The notes under the pieces were generated by a model that was not told where the DNA came from, ran no database searches, and saw nothing but the letters and a program-made list of their open reading frames with translations. 64,000 bases of DNA from Psychrobacter sp. Pi2-52 (GTDB lineage Bacteria > Pseudomonadota > Gammaproteobacteria > Pseudomonadales > Moraxellaceae). A program made the translations under genes and the position numbers. Positions 1 to 8,715 of this stretch are shown here, in pieces; positions within the stretch are counted from its first letter, which is position 1; every line of letters begins with the position of its first letter. The stretch lies in contig NZ_CAJHBS010000013.1 in the NCBI RefSeq assembly GCF_904846705.1, positions 1 to 64,000 of the forward strand, written 5' to 3'.

Positions 1-56
1 CATCGTAGCGCCAATGGTAGTGTGGTTCGCCCATGTGAGAGTAGGTCATCGTCAGC
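1..56 (+). rRNA. rrf: 5S ribosomal RNA, 3' end (partial)
   Basis: The first bases match the conserved 3' third of gammaproteobacterial 5S rRNA, including the stretch GAGAGTAGGTCATCGTCAG at about 37-55. The gene enters from outside the window, so only its tail is present. A strong intrinsic terminator follows directly, as expected at the end of an rRNA operon. The exact 3' end is estimated. Confidence 0.9.
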
Positions 57-72
57 TCTCTATTCTGAAATA

Positions 73-104
73 TCCCCTGACATTAGCTTGTCGGGGGATT
101 TTCT
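73..104 (+). terminator. Intrinsic terminator of the rRNA operon
   Basis: The stem pairs TCCCCTGACA (73-82) with TGTCGGGGGA (89-98), including one T-G wobble, across a 6-nt loop. It is followed by a short T-rich tail. Confidence 0.85.
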
Positions 105-255
105 TTGCGCGCGGTTTGGTGGCGGTGCTTGCTGTAAGAAAGTTTAGCGCTAGATGCTTCGGTCAAAAATTCAAACTTTCCTACGTACCAATTTGATGTG
201 ATACTATTTATTCACTTCTAGACTCTACTATTTGTCATTTATTTTGGAGCATGTT

Positions 256-603
256 ATGGGCGTTTCAATCTACTATACTGCTGAACGTTCTACTCTCTTG
301 ACTCAACAGGAGCAAGAAAAGATTGCGTCAATAGTTGATGAATATAATGTAAATTTCGAGCATGCAGATGATGCAGAGACTTTCGATCTCTATGCATATG
401 ATGATAGTGAGTCTGAGGTCATATTAGCAGGAGCTACAAAGCTACCTGCTAATATGGATGTAGAAGATCTTATGTATACCCTAGAGCATTGGCTACAGTG
501 TCTAACCGAGATTCGCCTTGTGGTAACTGATGCAGAATGGCATGTACATCTAGATGATAACGATGCTGTATGGGTAGATGATAAGTGGCAAATGGAAAAG
601 TAG
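256..603 (+). CDS. Conserved small acidic protein of unknown function
   Basis: This encodes about 115 residues starting MGVSIYYTAE. The ATG at 256 is chosen because a GGAG ribosome-binding site lies 6 nt upstream; an open frame reaches back to 232 but has no such site. The protein is strongly acidic, with many Asp and Glu and few Lys or Arg, and has no signal peptide or membrane segment. I do not recognise a named domain. It stands alone between the rRNA terminator and a bidirectional terminator, so it is probably monocistronic. The coding frame is convincing; the function is unknown. Confidence 0.75.
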   Translation: MGVSIYYTAERSTLLTQQEQEKIASIVDEYNVNFEHADDAETFDLYAYDDSESEVILAGATKLPANMDVEDLMYTLEHWLQCLTEIRLVVTDAEWHVHLDDNDAVWVDDKWQMEK

Positions 604-983
604 CGCTTCATCGCTATTATTATTTATCTAAATGCTTATATCAGTTTCTATATATTCATATGATATTTACAAAAAAAGCTCTCAACTGCGTAGCAGGCTG
701 AGAGCTTTTTTATGAGGAATTATTTTATTCTGCTTACTTTTTACTATTATCTATATAGACAATTCAAGTATTAAGATTATATTTATAATATGAATATATC
801 CTTCATAATCTGCTCAAAATGATTTGACTTCTATCATTATAGCTGCTAATTTTAAACAGTACTTTTATTACAGGTATGTAAAAAATATATCTAAACCTTG
901 TAGACAATTTAATCTAGGATGAATCAGATTGTCTGCTCGTAATACCTTACTCCTATTCTCATAATTATCAAAAGGAATTGATA
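604..983. other. Intergenic region upstream of the TRAP transporter
   Basis: This AT-rich stretch of about 380 bases holds one hairpin terminator near 672-711. The rest, up to the ribosome-binding site AAAGGA at 971-976, must carry the promoter of the TRAP operon, but I could not identify a convincing -35/-10 pair. I see no RNA gene. Confidence 0.6.
672..711. terminator. Bidirectional intrinsic terminator
   Basis: The stem pairs AAAAAAGCTCTCA (672-684) with TGAGAGCTTTTTT (699-711). A-run and T-run on the two sides allow termination in either direction; it ends the small acidic gene on the plus strand. Confidence 0.85.
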
Positions 984-2042
984 ATGAAGTTAGCTCCTCT
1001 TTTTTCAATTGGTGCTTTAGCCGCTATTAGTCTTCTTGGCTGTTCTAACCAATCTGCTGATACGACTGATGGCTCATCAGCGACTTCTCAAGAAACTACC
1101 GTACTACGGTTTTCACATTTTTGGCCAGCAACCTCATCTATCAGTAAAGAAGTCTTCGAGCCTTGGGCAAAACAGATAGAAACAGATTCTAATGGTCGTC
1201 TAAAAGTGGAGCTTTATCCATCAGCGGGTCTTGCTAAAGCAGACGTTACTTATGAATCTGCTGCTAAAGGTACGATCGATATCGGTTCACAAGCGCATGG
1301 TTATACCAACGGTCGCTTTCCTTTGACTCAAATTACTGAACTTCCAGGTTTATCAAATTCAGCAACCCAAATGGGCTGTATGCTACAGACCTTATATGAT
1401 GACGGTACTTTAGCAGGTGAATACGAAGACTCACATTTATTATTTATGTACGGGGCTGGACCTGGGGCGCTTCATACAACTGATAAGCTAATTCGAACAC
1501 CTGAAGACATGAAAGGTATGCGTATTCGCCGTCCTTCAGCTGTTGCTGGTGATATTATTGAAAGCGCTGGTGCTTCGCCAGTAGGTTTACCTGCTAATGA
1601 TATGTATACCTCGTTACAGCGCGGCGTTGTTGATGGTTTGAGTTTCCCTTGGGAAGCAGTAACAGCGTTTAAAATTGATGAGATTACCAAGTATCATACC
1701 AATATTCCTTTCTATAGTTCAGCGCTTATGGTCACGATGAATAAGGACAAATATGACAACTTACCTGATGATCTAAAACAAGTTTTGGATAAAAACTCAG
1801 GGATGGCATTAGCTAATAAGGTCGGTGAAGTGTTTGATAAACATGACCAAATGGCAATTCAAGCTGCTAAAGATAAAGGTGATGAAATTATCGACATTCC
1901 TGATCCATTAAATGATCCAGACTGGAAAGGGCCACTTGAAAGAGGAACACAAAAATATCTAAAGGATGTTAATGCTTTGGGTTTGGATGCTGATAGTGTC
2001 TATGAAAAAGCAAAAGCTGCTAGTGCTGCCTGTAAGGTCTAA
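984..2042 (+). CDS. dctP: TRAP transporter substrate-binding lipoprotein (DctP family)
   Basis: This is the extracytoplasmic solute receptor of a tripartite ATP-independent periplasmic transporter, which captures an organic acid for the DctQM permease that follows. The ATG at 984 sits 7 nt after AAAGGA; a TTG at 978 is too close to that site. Residues 1-20 form a signal peptide ending in the lipobox LLGC, so the protein is a lipoprotein rather than a free periplasmic receptor. The body has typical DctP features: the opening LRFSHFWP, the segment GMRIRRPS with the arginine that usually binds the substrate carboxylate, and the VDGLSFPWEA segment. The substrate cannot be read from sequence. Confidence 0.9.
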   Translation: MKLAPLFSIGALAAISLLGCSNQSADTTDGSSATSQETTVLRFSHFWPATSSISKEVFEPWAKQIETDSNGRLKVELYPSAGLAKADVTYESAAKGTIDIGSQAHGYTNGRFPLTQITELPGLSNSATQMGCMLQTLYDDGTLAGEYEDSHLLFMYGAGPGALHTTDKLIRTPEDMKGMRIRRPSAVAGDIIESAGASPVGLPANDMYTSLQRGVVDGLSFPWEAVTAFKIDEITKYHTNIPFYSSALMVTMNKDKYDNLPDDLKQVLDKNSGMALANKVGEVFDKHDQMAIQAAKDKGDEIIDIPDPLNDPDWKGPLERGTQKYLKDVNALGLDADSVYEKAKAASAACKV

Positions 2043-2060
2043 CCTAATTGGAGGTGTCAC

Positions 2061-2588
2061 ATGGCATTTTTAGTCAAGCTCAGCGTCCTAATCTCTAGAT
2101 TATGCCAGTTTATCGGTGGGGTAAGTCTCATCATCATCGTCCTAACCACCATGCTCGACGTCGTCGCACGCTACATATTCAAACTCACCGGCGGTGAGTT
2201 TGGCTTTACCGTCAAAGGCAGTGTAGAGATTGTCTCCTACTTCATGCTATTTGCATTACTCGCTGCCTTTGCCGCGTTTGTCGAACGCTCACAAATCATC
2301 GTCGACGTCTTTACCCAGAAAATGCCACAGTCTATCAAAGGCTACCTTATGGGTATCTTTATGATGGGCTTCTTTATTATCGGCATCGTCTTCTCATGGG
2401 GACTCTACGAGAGCGCCATTGACGCCTTAGAGTATGGCAAAGTCACCCAAGATCTTCGCATATCTATGATGCCTATCTATATGGTTAGTGCATTCTTAAG
2501 CATCCTGCTCGCCATTCGCTCATTGATCGAATCCATCAACATCTTTAAGACAGGCGAATTCTTTGACGCCGAGGAGACAGGCGCATGA
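2061..2588 (+). CDS. dctQ: TRAP transporter small permease subunit (DctQ family)
   Basis: This 175-residue protein has four predicted hydrophobic segments, as expected for the small membrane subunit that links the substrate receptor to the large permease. A ribosome-binding site GGAGGTG lies just upstream of the ATG. It follows dctP by 18 nt and overlaps dctM by 4 nt at ATGA, so translation of the two permease genes is likely coupled. Codon use is visibly richer in C-ending codons (ATC, GTC, CTC) than in dctP just upstream. Confidence 0.9.
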   Translation: MAFLVKLSVLISRLCQFIGGVSLIIIVLTTMLDVVARYIFKLTGGEFGFTVKGSVEIVSYFMLFALLAAFAAFVERSQIIVDVFTQKMPQSIKGYLMGIFMMGFFIIGIVFSWGLYESAIDALEYGKVTQDLRISMMPIYMVSAFLSILLAIRSLIESINIFKTGEFFDAEETGA

Positions 2589-3874
2589 GTCCAGAAATTA
2601 TCGGTGCGATTGGCCTAGTGGTCATGATCCTGCTTGTCGTCCTACGCGTACCCGTCGCACTTGCCATGTTAGGGGTAGGCTTAGTCGGTTTCGGTGCGGT
2701 GACTGCGCCTAGTGGTGCTCTGCAAATGCTCAAAGACATCCCAGTCGATGTCTTAGCAAAGTATGACTTTAGTGCCATTCCCTTATTTATTCTCATGGGC
2801 GTGTTTGCCACTCACTCTGGTATGGCAGGTAAACTCTTTGAAGCTACCCGAACCATATTTGGCGGGGTAAGGGGGAGTCTTGGTATTGCCGGTATTGGTT
2901 CATCCGGTATCTTTGCCTCTATCTCAGGATCATCACTTGCTACTGCCTCTACCATGACCAAAGTCGCGCTACCGCAAATGGAGAAGTACGGTTATCAGCC
3001 AGGCTTTGCCTGCGGTATCTTAGCCGCTGGTGGTACGCTTGGTATTATGATTCCGCCCAGTATCGCTCTACTGGTCTATGCCATCTTAACCCAGCAGTCA
3101 GTAGGTGATATGTTCATCGCTGGTTTCTTACCGGGTATGCTTGGCATGGTGATGTACTCAATCACCGTCATGGTGATGGTACGCTGGAAACCGCATCTGG
3201 CAAAACGTGGTGAGAAAACCACGTGGAAAGCAAAGCTATTGTCACTGACTGGTCTGATCCCATTTAGCTTTATCTTTATCGTGATTATTGCTGGTATCTT
3301 CTTTGGGCTATTTACCCCAACAGAAGGCGCCGCAGTAGGAGCGTTTGTCTCATGGGCTTATGCCTTTGCTAAAGGCATGCGCTTAGATGGTCTTAAACAG
3401 TCATTGATTGAGACACTAGCGCTCTCTGCCGTGGTGTTCTTTATGCTATTGGGTGCAGAGGCATTGGGATATTTTATCTCAGTCTCACGCTTGTCTTATA
3501 CCTTGGCATCTTGGATCGGTGGGCTAGCGGTCAGTCCAATGATTGTGCTGATCTGTATCCTGTTCATGTACTTCCTATTAGGACTGTTTATGGATGCCTT
3601 AGCGATGCTAGTAATCACCATTCCTGTGGTATATCCCATCATTCTAGCGTTAGGGTTTGATCCGGTCTGGTTTGGCATCATTGCGGTATTGACGGTGGAG
3701 CTGGGTTTGATTACGCCGCCGATGGGCATGAATATCTTTGTGATTAAGGCGATGGCACCGCACATTAAGCTGAGCGATATGTTCCGAGGGGTGGCACCAT
3801 TCATTGTCTCTGATGTGATTCGTTTGGTTATTTTGGTGATGTTCCCTGCGATTTCACTTGTGCTATTGGGGTAG
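2585..3874 (+). CDS. dctM: TRAP transporter large permease subunit (DctM family)
   Basis: This 429-residue, highly hydrophobic protein is the ion-driven transport channel of the TRAP system in the inner membrane. It carries the DctM hallmark GIMIPPS, followed by a typical segment with AGFLPG, and near the C-terminus ELGLITPPMGMN. Its length matches the family norm of about 425-430. The start codon overlaps the end of dctQ at ATGA. With DctP and DctQ it makes a complete importer; no catabolic gene next to it reveals the substrate. Confidence 0.93.
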   Translation: MSPEIIGAIGLVVMILLVVLRVPVALAMLGVGLVGFGAVTAPSGALQMLKDIPVDVLAKYDFSAIPLFILMGVFATHSGMAGKLFEATRTIFGGVRGSLGIAGIGSSGIFASISGSSLATASTMTKVALPQMEKYGYQPGFACGILAAGGTLGIMIPPSIALLVYAILTQQSVGDMFIAGFLPGMLGMVMYSITVMVMVRWKPHLAKRGEKTTWKAKLLSLTGLIPFSFIFIVIIAGIFFGLFTPTEGAAVGAFVSWAYAFAKGMRLDGLKQSLIETLALSAVVFFMLLGAEALGYFISVSRLSYTLASWIGGLAVSPMIVLICILFMYFLLGLFMDALAMLVITIPVVYPIILALGFDPVWFGIIAVLTVELGLITPPMGMNIFVIKAMAPHIKLSDMFRGVAPFIVSDVIRLVILVMFPAISLVLLG

Positions 3875-3913
3875 GCTGAATCTAAACCATAGCTTATATA
3901 GCTATTGCATGAA

Positions 3914-3946
3914 GCCATATTGCTAATAAAGCAGTGTGGCTTTTTT
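3914..3946 (+). terminator. Intrinsic terminator of the TRAP operon
   Basis: A 10-bp stem pairs GCCATATTGC (3914-3923) with GCAGTGTGGC (3931-3940), with T-G wobbles, across a 7-nt loop. Six T residues follow. Confidence 0.85.
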
Positions 3947-4108
3947 ATTGGCTGATATTTTGACTAAGAATTAAGAGAGGAACATTTTACAAACTCACAA
4001 TCTGCGATGCTGCATGATGATAACTTTTCTTAGTGTTATAAAGGCTTGTGAATGTAGTAAACTGGTTTTCATTCATTTTCCTATATAATTTTATAAGTAG
4101 AGATAGTC

Positions 4109-5161
4109 ATGGCTGTCGATTTTAGTAATACGCTTATCGTCGCAATTTCTGCGACGGCACTTTTTGATTTGACTGAGTCAGAAAACTATTTGCTAGAGCT
4201 GCTAGAGCAACGACCTACAAGTGCTATAAAAGAGTTTAGGGAGTACATGACCGAGCGTGAAAATGATCCCTTGAATATTGGTGCAGGTTATCCGTTGATC
4301 AAAGCGTTACTAAACCTAAATAAGTATTCTGATAATAGCGATGAACAAGATTCAGACATTGAAACACCATTGGTCGAAGTCGTTATCGTCTCAAAAAGTA
4401 GTCCAGACACTGGTATTCAGGTACTTAATGCAATTTTAGAACATGGTATTAATATCTCCCGTTCTGCTTTTGTTTCAGGTAGCCCTGTTGCGCCTTATAT
4501 CAAAGACTTCAACGTTGATCTGTTCTTGACCACCAATCGCGAGGATGCCCAGCAAGTTGCGGATGCCAATATCTGCGCCTGTGCCATACTAGACGCGACG
4601 CCTGTGAATACTTATGAGCTGGATACTGAGCAGCTGCGTATTGCCTTTGATGGGGATGCGGTGCTTTTTGATGATTCCGGTGAACTGCTATACAAACAAA
4701 AAGGGCTACGAGCTTTTCATGATCGTGAAGTACAAATGCGTGATTTGCCGATTGAAAAAGGCCCTTATGCTGAATTGTTGATTAAATTATCAAATCTGCA
4801 GGAGCGCCTACCTGCTGGTCTAAAATACTCACCAATAAAAATTGCGCTGGTGACCGCGCGCAATGCACCAGCTGACTTGCGTGCTATTAAGACACTACGA
4901 GAGTGGGGCGTTAATGTTGATATGGCGTTTTTTTTGGGAGGACTAGAGAAAACAGCGGTACTCAGAACATTTGCGCCGCATATCTTCTTTGATGATTCAA
5001 TCAAGCATATCGATGCGGCACGTCGCTTTATTCCTACAGCCTTGGTTCCGTATCATTCGACGTCATTATTGCATGGTGACAACTATCTCACTGCTGATGA
5101 GGATGCATCATTGTTATCATTCAAACCTGCTGTGCACCCACTATTTGCTGTAAACCATTAA
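4109..5161 (+). CDS. Cytosolic-type 5'-nucleotidase (NT5C1-like family)
   Basis: This 350-residue protein matches the bacterial members of the cytosolic 5'-nucleotidase family (PF06189), which dephosphorylate nucleoside monophosphates. Visible markers are the N-terminal NTLIVAISATALFDL, the segment SKSSPDTGIQVLNAI, and the HAD-like acidic motif AFDGDAVLF near residues 179-187 with its Asp pair. It has no signal peptide, so it should act in the cytoplasm. It stands as a single gene with its own upstream region and is followed 40 nt later by the rhomboid gene. Confidence 0.85.
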   Translation: MAVDFSNTLIVAISATALFDLTESENYLLELLEQRPTSAIKEFREYMTERENDPLNIGAGYPLIKALLNLNKYSDNSDEQDSDIETPLVEVVIVSKSSPDTGIQVLNAILEHGINISRSAFVSGSPVAPYIKDFNVDLFLTTNREDAQQVADANICACAILDATPVNTYELDTEQLRIAFDGDAVLFDDSGELLYKQKGLRAFHDREVQMRDLPIEKGPYAELLIKLSNLQERLPAGLKYSPIKIALVTARNAPADLRAIKTLREWGVNVDMAFFLGGLEKTAVLRTFAPHIFFDDSIKHIDAARRFIPTALVPYHSTSLLHGDNYLTADEDASLLSFKPAVHPLFAVNH

Positions 5162-5201
5162 GTAGGTATAAAAAATTTAGGTAATAAGGATAGGATGGTA
5201 T

Positions 5202-5807
5202 ATGAATTGGCAGCAGTTGCTCAACTTAATTGTCGTGCGGATAAAGCAGGTCATTGGACTGTATGCTTTTGTGCTTATACCGATGTGGGGCATGTTTTTT
5301 CTAAATGAAGTGGCCTTATTTGGTATGTGGAATATCTTTGGTATCGTGCCGCGTGCTTTAGATGTGGGTAGTATGATAGGGGTGTTTGCTTCATGGACCA
5401 TGCATGGCAATTTGTCACATTTGACTGGCAATACGGTGACGCTATTACAGATTTTGTTTTTGTTTGGACTGTTTGAGAAAAATGCTTATCGCACGGTAAT
5501 TAAACTGGTGGTCGCCTCAGGACTGGTCACTTGGGTTATCGGGTCGCCATCTTCTATCCATATCGGCGCATCAGGGCTTTGTTTTGCAATGTTAGGTTAT
5601 ATGATAGGCGGGGCTATATTTGCGCGGCGTTGGGGTTATCTGATTGCTTGTATTGTTATGGGGACTGGTTATTGGCTGACCATTAAGCAAGGATTGATGC
5701 CGCAACAAGGTATCTCATTTGCGGCACATTTTGGTGGCTTGTGCGCTGGGCTATTGCTAGGAGCTAATTCAAAGCATACTTATTCAGCCGCTTCTCAACG
5801 CTATTAA
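5202..5807 (+). CDS. Rhomboid family intramembrane serine protease
   Basis: This 201-residue, six-helix membrane protein carries the rhomboid catalytic signature. GASG holds the nucleophile Ser124, His176 lies in AAHFGG, and HGNLSH at residues 68-73 matches the conserved HxxxH region that helps form the oxyanion hole. Rhomboids cleave transmembrane segments of other membrane proteins; the substrate here is unknown. The size fits the compact bacterial forms without extra domains. Only about 40 nt separate it from the 5'-nucleotidase, so the two may be co-transcribed. Confidence 0.88.
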   Translation: MNWQQLLNLIVVRIKQVIGLYAFVLIPMWGMFFLNEVALFGMWNIFGIVPRALDVGSMIGVFASWTMHGNLSHLTGNTVTLLQILFLFGLFEKNAYRTVIKLVVASGLVTWVIGSPSSIHIGASGLCFAMLGYMIGGAIFARRWGYLIACIVMGTGYWLTIKQGLMPQQGISFAAHFGGLCAGLLLGANSKHTYSAASQRY

Positions 5808-5864
5808 ATGCAACTGGATATCAGTATTTAATGAACCAGAATTATCATACCAAGTGTTACTGTA

Positions 5865-6413
5865 TTAGACGCTTGTATCAGTACAGATTTTGATAAATAA
5901 AGGGTCATCTGTAGTTAGCTCTCGCCATGCAGTGGTCTGTTTAACATGTTCATCCACCGTCAGTGTGCTACCTTTTTCTGGTATTACGTAGTCCGCTCGT
6001 GCAGGTGTAGTACAGTCTATTACCTGTAAAATCTTTTGCACGCTTCTGCGTCTTTCAAACAAATACAAATTAACTAAGTGCATGTCTGGATTGTTCGCAT
6101 GCATGCTAGCATTGCCCGTATCTGCAGCAATAAAGCGCAAGACTTGTGGTTTGATATAAGACCACGGGCGAAACCATTCTGTACTCTCTGCAGTTTTCAC
6201 GACCTCAACACCATCCGGCAGCTGACGGACTTGCTGACCGTACCAGTTATATTCTTGATGTACCTGAAACCCAAAAATACCAATTGCAGCAAATAAGGGA
6301 ATCAGCCACTTTGGCGCGCGCTTACCTGACAGTTTACAGAGGTGAGTTATGATCAGTGCCAATCCAGCCATGCCAAATGCGGCAGCTATGGTAGCGATAA
6401 ACTCAAAAAGCAT
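5865..6413 (-). CDS. Membrane protein of unknown function
   Basis: This 182-residue protein starts with two hydrophobic helices at about residues 3-25 and 36-50, followed by a soluble domain of about 130 residues. The start is supported by AAGGA 9 nt upstream on the minus strand. The soluble part, probably outside the membrane, contains two cysteines and no motif I recognise. It converges with the rhomboid gene. The frame is intact and plausibly expressed; I cannot name a function. Confidence 0.7.
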   Translation of the reverse strand: MLFEFIATIAAAFGMAGLALIITHLCKLSGKRAPKWLIPLFAAIGIFGFQVHQEYNWYGQQVRQLPDGVEVVKTAESTEWFRPWSYIKPQVLRFIAADTGNASMHANNPDMHLVNLYLFERRRSVQKILQVIDCTTPARADYVIPEKGSTLTVDEHVKQTTAWRELTTDDPLFIKICTDTSV

Positions 6414-6510
6414 AAAATATTCCTTAATGCGCTAGGCACTTTTAGTCAGGTATGTTCAATTGGACAAAGCAAAACCATCATCTAACTATTATTTTAATAA
6501 GTGTTAGATA

Positions 6511-6547
6511 AAAAATCACTCACCAGCAGTGGCTGCCAGTGAGTGAT
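6511..6547 (-). terminator. Intrinsic terminator of the DUF4212/SSS symporter genes
   Basis: On the minus strand GTGAGTGAT pairs with ATCACTCAC (6539-6547 with 6515-6523), with an inner CAGCAG/CTGC part, followed by a run of T residues past 6515. Confidence 0.8.
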
Positions 6548-6582
6548 ATATAGTAACAGAAGACATATCATCATTCGTCAGA

Positions 6583-8451
6583 TTAATGGTCGACCGCACC
6601 GCCTGCACCGCGTGGTGAGCGAACGCTTTCAACCAACTCTTGAATGTGTAGCGGTGGCGCTTTGGTTGCATAAGAAACAATGAATGCAACGATAAAGTTA
6701 AGCAGGGCACCAATCACACCGAATGATAGTGGTGAGATACCAAATAGCCAGTACTCTGCTGTATCAGGGAAGTTAGCAGTACCACTGATGAAGAACCAAC
6801 CTTTGAAGACAAAGATGTAAACTAAGATACTGATCAAACCTGTCAACATACCGGCGATTGCGCCAAGGTTGTTAATACGTTTTGAGAAGATACCCATCAT
6901 TAGTGCAGGGAAGAGGGACGCACCAGCAATACCAAATGCCAATGCAACTACCTGTGCCGCAAACCCTGGTGGATTCATACCTAAATAAGTAGCAACCACA
7001 ATCGCAATACCCATCGTGATACGTGCGACCTTGAGCTCTCCTTTGTCAGTAATGTTTGGATTTAGGTTTCGTTTGATTAAATCATGACTAATCGCTGACG
7101 AGATAGCGAGCAATAGGCCAGCAGCAGTTGATAGTGCAGCAGCGAGACCACCTGCGGCGATCAAACCAATTACCCAAGATGGCAGTTGTGCAATCTCTGG
7201 GTTAGCCAATACCAAGATATCAGCATTGACGTCGAGCTCGTTACCAGCCCAACCTGCATCTGCAAAGCGGCCATCAAGTTCTAGATCATGTGCAGCACGT
7301 GCTGTTTCAACGGCAGTCGTCGCAGCGCCTACGTCACCACCTTCAGTCTGTGCATTGGTTAGTGCAACTTCTGCAGCGCCCAGTCCACTATCGTTGTACA
7401 TCTGAATACGACCATCATTGTTAAGGTCAGTATATTTAATCAGGCCAGTATCTTCCCAAGTCCTCATCCAGTCTGGACGTTGGTCATAGTCGATAGCAGG
7501 CTCTGCAACACCTTGTGGATAGATAGTATCGATCAGGTTTAGACGTGCCATTGCGCCAACAGCAGGTGCTGTAAAGTACAATAACGAGATAAATACTAAT
7601 GTCCAACCAGCGGTCCAACGTGCATCGGCAACTTTAGGAACGGTGAAAAAGCGAATAATAACGTGAGGTAGACCAGCGGTACCAATCATGAGTGATAAGG
7701 TGAACAGTACCATGTTTAGTTTGTTAGGTACGTCAGCCGTATACGCTGTGAATCCCAAATCGGTCACGACTTGATCAAGCTTGGTTAGGATAGGGACACC
7801 AGATTCGATATGGTTTGAAAATAAGCCCAAACCTGGAATTGGATTGCCGGTTAATTCAAGTGAGATAAAGACAGCAGGAATGGTATAAGCAATCATCAGA
7901 ACCACATACTGCGCAACCTGCGTGTAGGTAATCCCTTTCATACCGCCAAGAACTGCGTAAAAGAATACAACAACCGCAGCAATAATAAGACCTGTGTTGT
8001 TATCTACTTCTAAGAAGCGTGAAAATGCGACACCAGCACCTGTCATCTGACCGATAACGTATGTGGTAGAGGCAATAATCAAACAAACCACGGCAATCAT
8101 TGCAGCCGTTTTTGAATAAAAGCGATCTCCAATAAAATCAGGCACAGTGAACTTACCAAATTTACGTAAGTAAGGAGCCAGTAGCATGGCTAGTAGTACA
8201 TAACCGCCTGTCCAACCCATCAAATAGGTTGATGCACCATAACCGCCAGCAGCAAGCAAACCTGCCATAGAAATAAAAGATGCTGCACTCATCCAGTCAG
8301 CAGCTGTCGCCATACCGTTGACTACTGGATGTACACCGCCGCCCGCCACATAGAATTCACTGGTTGTCCCAGCCCGAGCCCAAATCGCAATACCAAAATA
8401 CAGAGCGAAAGATAGGCCTACGAAAATAATATTAACTAAATACTGACTCAT
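6583..8451 (-). CDS. Sodium:solute symporter large subunit (SSS family, VC_2705-like)
   Basis: This 622-residue polytopic membrane protein belongs to the sodium:solute symporter family, closest in feel to the acetate-permease-like VC_2705 subfamily that pairs with a DUF4212 small subunit. That small subunit lies directly upstream. Hallmarks are GTAGLPHVIIRFFTVP (residues 257-272) and AAGGLAAALSTAAGLL (432-447). A soluble insert at about residues 305-420 contains an EF-hand-like DLNNDG loop at 342-347. The gene starts 3 nt after the small subunit stops. The probable substrate is a short monocarboxylate such as acetate, but this is inferred from family only. Confidence 0.9.
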   Translation of the reverse strand: MSQYLVNIIFVGLSFALYFGIAIWARAGTTSEFYVAGGGVHPVVNGMATAADWMSAASFISMAGLLAAGGYGASTYLMGWTGGYVLLAMLLAPYLRKFGKFTVPDFIGDRFYSKTAAMIAVVCLIIASTTYVIGQMTGAGVAFSRFLEVDNNTGLIIAAVVVFFYAVLGGMKGITYTQVAQYVVLMIAYTIPAVFISLELTGNPIPGLGLFSNHIESGVPILTKLDQVVTDLGFTAYTADVPNKLNMVLFTLSLMIGTAGLPHVIIRFFTVPKVADARWTAGWTLVFISLLYFTAPAVGAMARLNLIDTIYPQGVAEPAIDYDQRPDWMRTWEDTGLIKYTDLNNDGRIQMYNDSGLGAAEVALTNAQTEGGDVGAATTAVETARAAHDLELDGRFADAGWAGNELDVNADILVLANPEIAQLPSWVIGLIAAGGLAAALSTAAGLLLAISSAISHDLIKRNLNPNITDKGELKVARITMGIAIVVATYLGMNPPGFAAQVVALAFGIAGASLFPALMMGIFSKRINNLGAIAGMLTGLISILVYIFVFKGWFFISGTANFPDTAEYWLFGISPLSFGVIGALLNFIVAFIVSYATKAPPLHIQELVESVRSPRGAGGAVDH

Positions 8452-8454
8452 GGT

Positions 8455-8715
8455 CTATTCCTCATCTACGCCATATTGTTTATCTAACTTATTCATACGC
8501 CATGCGTAGAAGAAAATTAAAATGATAAACACCCCTATAGAGCCTTGCTGAGCAAACCAAAAGCCCAAGTCAGTGCCGCCGACTTTGATGCCGGCCAAAA
8601 GAGGACGCAATAAAATAGCAAAACCATAAGAACATAGTGCCCAAACTACTAGGCTACCTAAGATGAGACGGACATTGGCACGCCAATAACCGGATGGATC
8701 GTTATGATCTTTCAT
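8455..8715 (-). CDS. Symporter small subunit (DUF4212)
   Basis: This 86-residue protein has two transmembrane helices and the typical DUF4212 opening around SGYWRANVRLI. DUF4212 proteins are the small partners of VC_2705-type sodium:solute symporters. The ATG at 8715 is preferred because AAGGAG lies 7 nt upstream; the open frame reaches further to 8754 without a ribosome-binding site. Order and near-zero spacing show it is the first gene of a two-gene operon with the symporter. Confidence 0.9.
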   Translation of the reverse strand: MKDHNDPSGYWRANVRLILGSLVVWALCSYGFAILLRPLLAGIKVGGTDLGFWFAQQGSIGVFIILIFFYAWRMNKLDKQYGVDEE

